Origin: Melastoma dodecandrum
Taxonomy: Eukaryota; Streptophyta; Magnoliopsida; Myrtales; Melastomataceae
Length of the DNA: 64,000 nt
Assembly (NCBI GenBank): GCA_029817715.1
Contig: JARUPY010000434.1
Location: 1,116,001-1,180,000, forward strand
Direction: 5' to 3'
The notes beneath the pieces are model-generated. The model saw only the letters and a list, made by a program, of their open reading frames with translations. It did no database searches and had not been told where the DNA came from. Made by a program: the position numbers and the translations under genes. Positions 11,854 to 23,154 of the stretch are shown here, piece after piece. Each line of letters begins with the position of its first letter. Within the stretch, counting starts at the first letter, position 1.

Positions 11854-13366
11854 GCACCCGTTATTCGATTGCGTACCGTTCTTATTTCTAGGCTGTGATT
11901 ACGACTGGATATTATTTTAACTGTGCAGCCGGCTTATTAGTAAATTATGTAGCAGTTGTGGTGTCGCATCTTTCACACCATTAGTTCCGAAAACTAGGAG
12001 GAAACTTCTGGGGCTAGGAGGAGTAATTGTGACTTGGATTCTCTATCCTCCATGTAATAAAGGTTAGATTGACCGTGTGATCCTGTCTTTAAGTGATAGG
12101 CTGTGGTTTGGCAAATATTTAATGAGGCAAGCCAACGTGAAGACGGGGGATGTAAAAAAACATAAAGATTTGGATGTTTAGTTATTCGAGGTGAATGGGA
12201 AGAAAGTCGATATGATGAGATCCTTTGTTCAACCCGGTATTGGCTGGAATATAAGTCAGAAGAGGGGGTGGGTGGGGGGTCTCGCCTAGTTGGAGCTGGG
12301 CCCGGTGACGAGTGTTCGAGACATTCATTTAAAAGTATAAAAATATTATGTCAATGTAAAGCATAGAATATGATGTGCATCTAATGCATTTTGGAGAAGC
12401 AATGTTCCCTACTTAACACTCCGCTCATAGAAAGTCATTTAGTGCAGTTGGTCTAGAACTATTTTCGATGTCTTTTAAGAGATTTTATGCAAAAGGAAAA
12501 GGAAGAATCTTTTGAGAAAGTTTAAACATGAGTTGTTTTATCTATTCTGTGTATCACTTTAGCCTAGAATTTAAGTGCGGTGAGTTGAGAGTGTTCGTAG
12601 CCTTTTGGTCACGGTGGTGTCATCGATGTATCCGGTTTCGAGGTTGTACTATCCAGATCTTGTTCGGGTTCTTCTTAATTTGTTTAGGTTCAAATTTACT
12701 TTGTACGGTATTTCCGCATTAAAATAGATATTATAAAATAATTATTCATAATTCAAAACTTAAAAACTAAAAAAAAAATATATATTAGTAAAAAAAATAT
12801 CTTAAATAAATAGTATATGTGATGATATTGTCCGTTTCTAGATTTATTGCTGCATCAATTAAATTTATGAGAATTATCACTTAATCCCCCACAAAAAAAC
12901 TAATGTTAAAATAATTAAAACATGATTGATTAAATATATCATAATTACTAATAACTTCTCTTTTATAAAATCAATTGATTGTTCATAAAGATTTAATCTA
13001 AAATAAAACGTAGTATAAATTATATATTAAATGGGCAATATATGTTTCAAAACATGTTTAACTTTTGAACTCGCATCCGAACATATTGTATTGTGTCAAG
13101 TCATAATCTGTTAAGACGAAAGACGCGGTTAGATAAAGTCGAACCGTACTTTGTCGTGATTTAAATTGCTGGCAGCAGTTGAAACTCAGTGGGTTAATGA
13201 AGAAGAAGGGTCCATTGATAGATATCTTTTCATCCGGCAGCCCATTTGCTTAATGATGGTGCCAAGTTATACATAGAGGCGGGACCCCTTTTTGCACTTT
13301 CCCTATATCTTTTTTTTTTTTGCCAGAAAAAGAAACGATAAAGTGATGGCCCATGGGTTTATGCAG
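11854..13366. other. Intergenic region, no recognised gene
   Basis: AT-rich from about 12720. A 64-codon frame at 12528-12722 shows no family motif and is probably chance. A T-rich run lies at 13309-13320. Confidence 0.55.
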
Positions 13367-14755
13367 GGGAGCGGCTAACGTCCCGCGCTTGGGACGTCCC
13401 GTACATTATACTAATTTCGACCCTGATTTAGTACATTGTACTAATAAAAATTAGTACACTTGTTATTACTAACGATGTACTAACTACAGTGTTAGTACAA
13501 TGTACTAATGGGTACTGTTTTTGTACTAGTACAGTTAGTATAATGTACTAATGGTCACTGTTTTTGTACTAGTAATGGTTAGTACAATGTACAAAACTTT
13601 TTTAGTACATTTTTAGTACATTACAGGTGTACTAATTGGTACAAAACAGTAACAGTGATTTTTAGTACATTGTACTAACTGTACTAGTACAAAAACAGTG
13701 ACCATTAGTACAATGTACTAACACTGTAGCTAGTACATCGTCAGTAATTACAAGTGTACTAATGGTCACTGTTTTTGTACTAGTACAGTTAGTACATTGT
13801 ACTAATGGTTACTGTTTTTGTACTAGTACAGTTAGTACATTGTACTAATGGTACTGTTTTTGTACTAGTACAGTTAGTACATTGTACTAATTGTTACTGT
13901 TTTTGTACTAGTAATGGTTTGTACAAAGTACTAAAAATCACTGTTACTGTTTTGTATCAATTAGTACACCTGTAATGTACTAAAAATGTAATAAAAAAGT
14001 TTTGTACATTGTACTAACCATTACTAGTACGAAAACAGTAACCATTAGTACAATGTACTAACTGTACTAGTACAAAAAAAGTAACCATTAGTACAATGTA
14101 CTAACTGTACTAGTACAAAAACAGTGACCATTAGTACATTGTACTAATGGTTACTGTTTTCGTACTAGTAATGGTTAGTACAATGTACAAAACCTTTTTA
14201 GTACATTACAGGTGTACTAATTGGTACAAAACAGTAACAGTGATTTTTAGTATGATGTACTAACTGTACTAGTACAAAAACAGTAACCATTAGTACAATG
14301 TACTAACTGTACTAGTATAAAAACAGTAACCATTAGTACAATGTACTAACTGTACTAGTACAAAAACAGTGACCATTAGTACACTTGTAATTACTGACGA
14401 TGTACTAGCTACAGTGTTAGTACATTGTACTAATGGTTACTGTTTTTGTACTAGTACCAATTAATACACTTGTAATGTACTAAAAATGTACTAAAAAAGT
14501 TTTGTACATTGTACTAACTGTACTAGTACAAAAACAGTGACCATTAGTACAATGTACTAACTGTACTAGTACAAAAACTGTGACCATTAGTACATTGTAC
14601 TAATTGTACTAGTATAAAAACAGTACCCATTAGTACATTGTATTAACACTATAGTTAGTACATCGTTAGTAATAACAAGTGTACTAATTTTTGTTAGTAC
14701 AATGTACTAAATCAGAGTCGAAATTAGTACAATGCGCGGGACTTTAGCCGCTCCC
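13367..14755. mobile_element. Non-coding transposon built of palindromic repeats, copy 1 (Mutator-like)
   Basis: Ends are inverted repeats: left GGGAGCGGCTAACGTCCCGC, right ...GCGGGACTTTAGCCGCTCCC. Inverted homology continues inward for more than 150 bases on each side (ATTTCGACYCTGATTTAGTAC, then TTGTTATTACTAACGATGTAC). Flanking sequences GTTTATGCAG before and GTTTATGTAG after look like a 9-10 bp target duplication with one change. The interior is dozens of alternating palindromes, TGTACTAGTACA and TTAGTACAWTGTACTAA, linked by GGTYACTGTTTTTG or its complement. There is no open frame of note, so it would need a transposase from elsewhere. Target size of 9-10 bp suggests Mutator-like mobilisation. 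Confidence 0.85.
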
Positions 14756-15093
14756 GTTTATGTAGTCCGAGGCTTTGGTGAGTGGAGGGGCCAAGACAGC
14801 CCTTTTTTAATTTTCTGATCATTGGATTGATCTTGCTCTTCAAATTTTTTCCTTTGGAAGCCTTCAATGGGGGAAGTTTGGTGGGTGCCCCAATTTTAGT
14901 CCTAAAAAAGAAAATGACTTAGCGCGCAAATTAAGCAGGAAACACACATAGGTTGATTTGCAAGACATGCTACGAATCCGTGCACTTCAAGAGCATGTCT
15001 GTCTGAAAAGAGAGACTTCCTCCCTCCCCCCTGTTCATATAATCTCCACCGTCTCCCTTGATCCAATTCTACGCGTCTCCCTTAAACCATATA
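14756..15093 (+). promoter_or_regulatory. Upstream region of the pectinesterase gene
   Basis: About 340 bases between the palindromic transposon and the pectinesterase start codon. A weak TATA-like CATATAATC lies at 15036-15044 after a C-rich stretch. The transposon insertion therefore sits inside what is likely the gene's proximal promoter. Confidence 0.45.
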
Positions 15094-16579
15094 ATGAACC
15101 CTAGAGAAGTAACTTGCCTCGTCATTGCATCGGCAGTTTTCACGGCCATCACGACCACCACCAATCTCATTTCCCTTGTTCCGATCCCTCCTGTCCTGGA
15201 ATTCGTCGGGTACAGCATTTATCGGCATAGCCGCCACCACCACCATCATGGTCAAGACCCCAGGAAGCGCACCGAAAATGTGGCCAAGGTCTCAATTTGT
15301 GATGATTTCCCTCCAGGTGTCCCACCTCCTGAGACGAACACGACGGTGACCCTGTGTGTGGACTACAACGGTTGCTGCAATTTCACCACAGTCCAGGCTG
15401 CAGTCGATGCGGCGGCTAATGCTTCTTCGAAGAGGACCGTAATATGGATCAACAGCGGCATTTACTAGTAAGGAAGTAGAAACCGACAAAATCTATTGGT
15501 ATTGGATTAGGGGAGAACAATTGAGCGTATAACGAGCTCGGGTTTTTTTTTTTTTTTTAAATTTCGCAGCGAGAAAGTAACCGTTCCACGGACGAAACCT
15601 AATGTTACGTTCCAGGGACAAGGGTACACAACAACTGCGATAGTGTGGAACGACACGGCGAATTCATCGAGTGGCACATTCTACAGTGGTTCTGTTCAAG
15701 TGTTTGCGAACAATTTCATCGCGAGGAACATCAGCTTCATGGTAGCCTTACATTGAAAACTGCAACTAACTTCTCTAGTTTTCTTGGGTACTCTCTGACG
15801 ACGATCATTGCCGATTCCCAGAATGTCGCTCCAATCGCGAAACCGGGAGATAAGGGAGCACAAGCGGTGGCTATCCGCATCTCCGGCGACCAGTCGTCAT
15901 TCTGGGGTTGCGGCTTCTTCGGAACCCAAGACACACTTCATGATGATTGGGGCCGGCATTACTTCCGGGACTGCTTCATCCAAGGTTCGATCGACTTCAT
16001 TTTTGGCAACGCTAAGTCCTTCTACGAGGTAGGTAGAACGACCCAAACGATTCCACAAGAGTCTCCAGACTTCTCTTAACGACATGCTTCCAGAACTGCC
16101 AGATAATTTCCATGGCCAACCCGGTGCCCCCAGGGGTGAAGTTCATCAATGGGGTGGTAACTGCACAAGGGAGAGCCTCCAACGACGAGAACTCAGGTTT
16201 TGCCTTCGTGAACTGCACAATAGGAGGCACAGGGAGGATATGGCTGGGGAGGGCGTGGAGGCCGTTCTCGCGGGTGGTGTTTGTGTATGTGAGCATGACG
16301 GACATCATAGCACCGGAGGGATGGAACGACTTCAACGACCCGAGCAGGGACCAGTTAAGGACATGCGATTAATCTAAGTAACACACACCATGACTAAAGT
16401 GATGAAACTAAATTTTGAGTAAATGCAGGACAATATTCTATGGGGAGTACGGATGCAGGGGCAGTGGATCAAACATGACAATGAGGGCACCATTTGTTCA
16501 AAGACTGAATGAATCTCAAGCCTCTCCTTTCCTTAACATTTCATTCATTGATGGGGACCAATGGCTTTCCCATTACTAA
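15094..16579 (+). CDS. Secreted pectinesterase without a PMEI pro-domain (five exons, intact)
   Basis: Exons 15094-15467, 15570-15741, 15822-16028, 16094-16353 and 16429-16579 join to 387 codons plus stop, with GT-AG introns. The enzyme removes methyl esters from wall homogalacturonan. The N-terminus has a hydrophobic segment (about residues 7-33), a probable signal peptide, then a His run (RHSRHHHHHGQD). The catalytic domain shows CVDYNGCCNFTTVQAAVDAA, a family Gln in GAQAVAI (Gln196), GTQDTLHDD (Gln218, Asp219), DFIFGNA (Asp240) and LGRAWRPF (Arg304, Trp306), all the carbohydrate-esterase-8 active-site residues. It lacks the inhibitor-like pro-region of group I enzymes. ATG 15094 was chosen because the open frame upstream begins only with TTG. 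Regulation is not visible, but the gene is bracketed by two related transposon copies. Confidence 0.92.
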
Positions 16580-18265
16580 TCCCCTTCCTTCATATTTGGT
16601 TTTTTTTTTGTTATATATAATCCCATGCAAATTGTCTCATTAAATACGATATAAATTTGCATGCCTGCGTCAGGCGGTTCAGAATTCATTTCGTTTACCC
16701 GTCGGAAAAATAATAATTGTTGTACTACAAACAAATGCTTTGGTTATGAATAATAAATACACTTTCTTGTTCTCGTACTACAAATAATTTTAAAATTCGT
16801 TAAACATAATTTTTTCAGTTCGAATTCCTGAATTTATTTCTAGAAGTCGTGGTTTTAAGTCATAAACCCGATTTAATTTTATTTTAATTAAGTTATTATT
16901 GATTTTATAAAAATTACTATTTTAATGTAATGACCAATATACATGCATCTCCCGATTTTAAGTCAACAGTTTTTGAAATTATCCAAAAACCATGCATAAA
17001 TCCACAGACCATGTGATTGGCATTGAAAGTTGTTTTTTTTTATCCTTTTCTTTTGCATGGGGGAGGTGCAGATCACTTCTTTTCGATAGAAATTCATTGT
17101 TACTCGCGGCTGAGGCTTAGCTTGCAATAATTTTCCGACACAATTTTTGTGGGCAATAATTTGATCAGCTTTTCTTTGTATCATTCCTCAACGCGGGAAA
17201 ACCAGTTACCCCCAATAAGTATTTTCTTCATAAGTTATTAAAAAAAATATTTAGCAAAGAAAGTGAAAATTTGATGTTATGACTAAGATGATTATTTTAA
17301 ATTTGGGACATTTATACCAACAGTTTCACATTCATTTTTTTTTTCAAAAAACCACTCCCACCCAATTAATCACCCACGATTTGGTTTTCCCCCGAAATTC
17401 AATGAATATATTACAGTCCTAAACCTGAATGATTATATTATAAAGATATTTTTTTCATGGTATATGCATTAATATTTTGTAAAATTAGATATAGTTTTGT
17501 AGTTTAACCATATTCATTATAAAAAAATAACAAAATTACGGATACAATTTTTAAATGCCTTTGTTTTGGAGACATCATACAATAATCTAAGTTAAAACTC
17601 ATATCGTATAGAAAGTCTTTCTTTCCCACCAATTTTAGCGAAAGAAGAAAACATAGTTAATTAATCAAGTAAAGGAGAGAGAAGGAGCTAACGATCGAGG
17701 CACGAGACATTAAGTGTACTGTACAAAACTTTGACTTTTGTTAGGAATAATGTACGACTAAAGTGTACAGTTTTTTACCTTGTACTTTACATACATATAC
17801 GTTACTAATAAATTACTATGCAAATTGACACTATGCTAACTTAGTACATTGTACTAAATTTTAACCGTGCTTTACGTTGTATAATGTATTAAATTTGCAC
17901 AATAATTTTTAAGTAATGTATAAAGCTAATTGCGTTACTTTTATAAAACGTTAGTAAAGTACAACACAATCACAATGGGCCTTTACTAATATATTTAACT
18001 TTTAAAAATCTACTAATTTTGTTTGTCCTTACTAATTTGTATAGCGTGTTTCCGAACCTAGCCTAACCTGGCGTGACTGGTCTTTTACCGTATTACCCCT
18101 ATTGGGTCGCATATGGTGTAGCACCATTTGTAAAAGTTGAAAGCGTGGCTGGAAACATATCGAAGTAATATGCATATTAGGTTCTCCCCAGTGATCGCGA
18201 AGTGGCGACGATCATTAAGGAGACCCATTCGAGTCGCATATTACATTCAAGTTACATGCAAAAGC
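16580..18265. other. AT-rich intergenic region after pectinesterase
   Basis: No gene recognised. The stretch 17710-17990 is rich in scattered TAGTACATTGTACTAAAT-like and GTGTACTGTACAAAAC-like words resembling the flanking palindromic transposons, but without clear ends or regular spacing. Confidence 0.5.
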
Positions 18266-18274
18266 GTAGCCAAC
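18266..18274. repeat. Target-site duplication, left copy
   Basis: GTAGCCAAC, repeated exactly at 19221-19229 on the other side of the palindromic transposon. Nine bases is the Mutator-superfamily size. Confidence 0.9.
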
Positions 18275-19220
18275 GGGAGCGGCTAACGTTCCGTGCGTGG
18301 GACGTCCCGTGCATTGTACTAATTTCGACCCTGATTTAGTACATTGTACTAACAAAAATTAGTACACTTGTTATTACTAACGATGTACTAACTACAGTGT
18401 CAGTACAATGTACTAATGGGTACTGTTTTTGTACTAGTACAGTTAGTACATTGTACTAATGGTTACTGTTTTTGTACTAGTAATGGTTAGTACAATGTAC
18501 AAAACTTTTTTAGTACATTACAGGTGTACTAATTGGTACAAAACAGTAACAGTGATTTTTAGTACAATGTACTAACTGTACTAGTACAAAAACAGTGACC
18601 ATTAGTACAATGTACTAACACTGTAGCTAGTACATCGTCAGTAATTACAAGTGTACTAATGGTCACTGTTTTTGTATTAAATGGTTACTGTTTTTGTACT
18701 AGTACAGTTAATACATTGTACTAATGGTACCATTTTTGTACTAGTAATGGTTTGTATATTGTACTAATTGTTACTGTTTTTGTACTAGTAATGGTTTGTA
18801 CAATGTACTAAAAATCACTGTTACTGTTTTGTACCAATTAGTACACCTGTAATGTACTAAAAAAGTTTTGTACATTGTACTAACCATTACTAGTACAAAA
18901 GCAGTAACCATTAGTAGAATGTACTAACTATACTAGTACAAAAACAGTGACCATTAGTACATTGTACTAATGGTGACTGCTTTTGTACTAGTAATGGTTA
19001 CTGTGCTAACTGTACTAGTACAAAAACAGTGACCATTAGTACATTGTACTAACTGTACTAGTACAAAAACAGTACCCATTAGTACATTGTACTAACATTG
19101 TAGTTAGTACATCGTTAGTAATAACAAGTGTACTAATTTTTGTTAGTACAATGTACAAAATCAGGGTCGAAATTAGTACAATGCACGGGACGTCCCACGC
19201 ATGGGACGTTGGTCGCTCCC
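18275..19220. mobile_element. Non-coding transposon built of palindromic repeats, copy 2 (Mutator-like)
   Basis: Same family as the copy at 13367-14755. Left end GGGAGCGGCTAACGTTCC, right end ...GGGACGTTGGTCGCTCCC; both arms carry the subterminal GTGGGACGTCCCGTGCATTG word. It is flanked by a perfect 9-bp direct repeat GTAGCCAAC (18266-18274 and 19221-19229). At 946 bp it is about 440 bp shorter than copy 1, mainly through fewer interior palindrome units. No coding frame. Confidence 0.9.
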
Positions 19221-19229
19221 GTAGCCAAC

Positions 19230-20768
19230 ACCACACGAATGGTATTTACAACACCTTGTCTGCGATATTTAGCTACGAATGGAGGCCGTCACCACCCGGT
19301 CCCCACCAACCCTTCAGAAGAAACCTCCCTCCGGCACCCACACCCCGCCTCCTATAAGTTAGAGAATAGGTTCCTGGGGTAGTCCTCAGTAGATGTACAA
19401 CACAATTGGGTTAGGAGCTTACGACATGCCATTAATGGACATTAAAAGGTTTTTAGATGTATACGTACCAGATTAATTGCGTTTGTCGTTGCGTTCAGCT
19501 CTTCGAAGAAATGGGTGCTCACCTCCTTGCATCTCCGAAGGATGAATGCGCTACATGCCAAGAATTGACAACGTGGTAGTTGTTGAAGCCAAAGTGCTCA
19601 CCGACGACGGTTGCTTCGTTGACTGTGGACGGCGGGGGATTGGGGACTAATGCTATGCACGACTTTGGTATGGTGAAGAGCTCCACCACAGCGTTCTTCA
19701 ATGAGTAGTTATTCCAGTATTGTTGGCAATTCCAGACCAGGATGGAGGACTCATTGTGCAACTCCATATCTATGGAACCCTCGGTCATCGCGAGGTCCAA
19801 GTATGTCTCCCTTAATAGCAGCTCCCACATTGTCGTGTTTCCATAGAGCTTAATACACATCTGGAAGATTTTGTTGTCTGAGAACGCGATTGCAAGACAA
19901 AGGCATGGCGTATGTGCGTGCACAAATATTTTATTCGTGCCCGTTTGAAGAAAGTAGAGTATCAGTATGTTCATTTCTCTGAGCACACGCTCCACGGTGG
20001 CGTCGCAGTTGGTTTGGGGAGTCTGCTAGTAGATTTTCAAGTATTGATCCACAGATCACGGATCCATGTCTGTCGGAATGCTCAACCTCTAGGTTGTTGG
20101 GCAACCGCACATCATAGTTAACGACGTGCGTCAGGGAGTCATGCAAGGTGCAAGTTTCATACCATATTTCCACCCAAAAACGACATGCTTTTCACAAAGA
20201 ATGAGTCAGATAGAGTTTACCTGGACATCATACCCCGACAGTGGTTGCAGTTTGTAATGGTAGTTGGTCGAGGGTGAGTGGTTGTTCTCCATCGAAAGTT
20301 GAGAATGGAAGAGATGGTAAACATCCGTGCGGAGTCGAAATGGTGAAAACAAGGAGGAAACTTTAGTCAACAAGTGATCCCTTGTAAGAATGTTCGTGAG
20401 GTGGAGGGCACTACTACTTGGGCACGTCAACGTGACCGAGGGCCAGGATTATTAACAACGGGAGGAGATACGGTGGTTTAAGTGATTAAATTAACATTTG
20501 ATACCTCACATTAAATCCTCAATCTCCCGCGCAATCTGAATTGGTGGTTAGTGTTATAATGCTAGGTGGTGCTGTCTAAGTTTTGCCTGATTGATTAGCG
20601 TCCGCCATCTCATGTGTTTGCGTTGTTCTATCTTTTCCTAGAATCAGACGAAGAGGTTTTTCGAAGAACAAGGGATATGATCTGTTATCCACGGTAGCGA
20701 CTGTGGGCAAGGTCTACATTGAGCTGGTTCAGATCCGGTGCTTCTGTCTTTTTAATTTTTAGGCAAGT
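19230..20768. other. Unassigned region with short minus-strand frames
   Basis: Minus-strand frames at 19519-19995, 19931-20173 and 20206-20430 are open and overlapping but show no motif I recognise. They may be parts of an accessory gene of the adjacent Mutator-like element, because they directly precede its transposase. No function is proposed. Confidence 0.35.
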
Positions 20769-22480
20769 ATGGATCCTCATGCCACAGCGGAGTGTTTGGC
20801 GATTGTGTCGCGAATGTCAAAGGATGATTTGCTGCAAATGTCCTTTGCTTCAAAAGACGAGGTTGGACAACTGTTTAGGCAGTACGCGTTGGTTCACAGG
20901 TTTTCTTTCAGGAAAAATGATTTGCGACGGTGGGGAATTGGAGAATGCATTGTGCACAGTTAGGTGTGCTTGAGGGAAGGCCATCCGAGTTACCGTTCCG
21001 AAATGTCGGTACTTTTGCGAATGAGGGCATCCATGAGGGCACATTGTCTTTGTGAGCTTATTACCACAGTAGATTGTAGTGGCGGCCGATGGTGTGTCAC
21101 ATTCGCGAATTTGTCTCACAACCATGATATGGTGCCTAACCCTCTATCATGCTTCATGCGCGAACGTCTGGAGATTATAGATGAGGACATGGCAACCGTT
21201 AAAAGAATGTTAAGTGTTGATTTTAGACAATGCGAAATTATGAGGCTATTGGTTTTGCTTCCGATGGTCATGATCAAGTCAGCTTCTTAATAAAACACAT
21301 GAACAACCACAAGCTCAAGGATGAACGATCTGGTAATTGCTTGTTATTTGATGTAGGCTGCGCTTATTTGTTGTCCAGATAGGGAACAAATCAAGGTATG
21401 TCATTGGTGACGACGGTTGAGTCCGATGAAGTCATCAGGATGTATTGGTCCGACAACCCATCCAAGTTGGATTACAAAGCGTTCCATGATGTCGTCGCCT
21501 TAAATTTGACCTTTAAGACCAATGCATATGGTATGTATGCAAATGGTAGTCCTCATCGGTGTGAATCATCATCATCAAACCATTGTCTTTCGTGCCGCCC
21601 TAATGGTTTTTGAGACAACAAAAGATTACAAGTGGTTGTTAGGACAAATACTCAGGCAATGGGATTGAAAAAATCGATGAGCATGGCCACTAACGCAGAT
21701 AGAGCAATGATCGCTGCCATACGAGAAACATGGCCAAATGCAAGACATGGTCGTGCCTCTGGTATCTTAGTCGCAATATTGCCCGTTAGGTTCAGGATTC
21801 GGCTATGAGATCTACCATCTCGTCCTTCATGTATAACGTACACGCTAGCGATGAGGTTGAACTGGCATGGGACGAGTTGATGAAAACTTTCGGCTCCATT
21901 AATATTTGATGGCTCGATCAACTCTACGCCAACAGATATATGTGGTGGCAGACATATTGTCAAGGGCATTTCTGGACAGAGCTTAGGAGCATGCAACGTT
22001 GTTAGTGGATGAATGCATATATGAAGGGATACCAGAAGTCCAAACAAAAAGTGCATGAATTCATATACATTTTTGAATGAGCTATGTCAAATATGCTTCA
22101 TAAAAAAAGGATGGCAGATTACAATTCTGCAAACAAATCATATCCACCATGCACTATGCGATGTTGCCTTGACGAGGATGCAAGTTGTGTTTACACACTT
22201 AGCTCATTTCGTAAGGTTCAATTGCAGATCCAGAGGGGAGCCTCATATTTCGGAGGAAGGTATGATTGATGGGAACATTTATCGTGTATATCGGGTTGGA
22301 TGTTACACGAGGAATCTATGGTAGTTGAAGTTTCTTAATGCAAGTCTCAACAAATGTTAAAATATTGCTGCCTGCATTTTGAGACATATGAAATGCATTT
22401 TGAAAAGTTTCTACCGCCACAAGGCATTTCGTACATCTCGAAATGCAGGCAGCTACATTTTAGCATTGACACCTGACACC
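20769..22480 (+). pseudogene. FAR1-domain / MULE transposase, degenerate
   Basis: The ATG at 20769 opens a FAR1-type zinc domain: FRQYALVHRFSFRKNDLRRW, then (after a stop at 20961) CLREGHPSY, RMRASMRAHC, GRWCVTFANLSHNHDMVPN. After a frameshift come the MULE-domain signatures IRMYWSDNPSKLDYKAFHDV, VALNLTFKTNAYGM, NHHHQTIVFRAAL and TNADRAMIAAIRETWPNARH. Two catalytic Asp positions read Asn (DVVALNLT where the family has D, and TNAD for TDQD). A C-terminal SWIM-like finger follows near 22345-22400. The family covers both Mutator transposases and their domesticated FAR1/FHY3 relatives. The Ulp1 neighbour favours a transposon origin. At least four lesions exclude activity. Confidence 0.78.
22345..22475. 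repeat. Inverted duplication of a SWIM zinc-finger segment
   Basis: Plus strand at about 22354-22398 encodes LKYCCLHFETYEMHFEK; the minus strand at about 22425-22470 encodes the better-preserved LKCSCLHFEMYEMPCGG. The two DNA arms match as an inverted repeat of roughly 45 bp separated by a short spacer, a partial SWIM finger (CxC...) in each direction. Confidence 0.7.
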
Positions 22481-22517
22481 TGTCATTGACCAAAAACATG
22501 GCTTCAATATGACACCT

Positions 22518-22543
22518 GTCATATTGTTTCGAAACAATATGAC
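22518..22543. repeat. Perfect 26-bp palindrome
   Basis: The half GTCATATTGTTTC is followed immediately by its exact complement GAAACAATATGAC. It lies between the MULE C-terminus and the Ulp1 fragment. Confidence 0.95.
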
Positions 22544-22742
22544 TAGAACACCTGGCATCCATCTATTTAAGCTTTCCCATAACTAGTTTCTTCATGCCTT
22601 ACCATACCATTTTATGAGGCTAACCATAAACTTAAATCAGTCCAAGGGACGAACACGCTGCAACGTTCCAAGGAAAGTGTCGTGACGATCAACTATCATA
22701 GAAATTCAAAACAAGAAAGGGTATGTATATTCTGCATTAACA

Positions 22743-23154
22743 TACCATATCTTCAAGACCATTTGTGAGGTTTGGCATAGACATGAACTTCATTACGAAA
22801 ATCCGCAATCGGCGCTACATAATGATTTAGGTATAGCTCGAGGTTAATAATACCATTTTGCATTTATCTAAACTGGGTTTAGGGACAGGCGAGAACTTAC
22901 TCATTGCCCGTTTCGAACTGCTTTGGCATGTTGGTAGGGTAGTGCAAGGGCCATGCGCAAATGTCTGGTACAGTGCTGACGTTTGAACACTTCGAGTTCT
23001 CTTCCAAAATGACTTTAATTAGCTTCAACACGCGAGTATGCAGGTCTGCTCTCCTGTGTAAGTTGCTTGTTCCCTTATACATCGTGTCGAAGATAAGAAC
23101 CTCGCAAGCAGTGAAGTTAACTACCTGTAGAGTCCGATTTGAGTATGAACACAT
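22743..23154 (-). pseudogene. Ulp1-type (C48) cysteine protease fragment
   Basis: On the minus strand, NRTLQVVNFTACEVLIFDTM matches the family's HWxLxVVNF...xVYDSL block, with the catalytic His-Trp changed to Asn-Arg and the catalytic Asp kept (IFDT). Then LIKVILEENSK and WPLHYPTNMPKQFETGNE follow, ending at a GAGTAAGT donor-like site. Further on, 22810-22745 encodes DCG (the catalytic Cys) and, after a one-base shift, MKFMSMPNLTNGLEDMVC, as in the family's DCGVFVMKFM. Active enzymes cleave SUMO from proteins. In plants, copies are carried by certain Mutator-like transposons (Kaonashi, CUMULE types). Lesions make this one inactive. Confidence 0.62.

Noticed and set aside
12528..12722. 64-codon frame between actin and the palindromic element
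   Set aside because: No motif and no promoter-like sequence; probably chance in AT-rich DNA.
13400..14700. Regular short repeats resembling a CRISPR array
   Set aside because: Repeats are palindromic and in both orientations, spacers are themselves repeated, and the context is a plant chromosome.
15058..15093. Upstream extension of the pectinesterase frame
   Set aside because: Begins with TTG; the ATG at 15094 starts the hydrophobic signal-like segment.
15231..15252. His-run in the pectinesterase as a cloning tag
   Set aside because: It is encoded in a normal exon with variable His codons and sits between signal segment and catalytic domain, so it is natural sequence.
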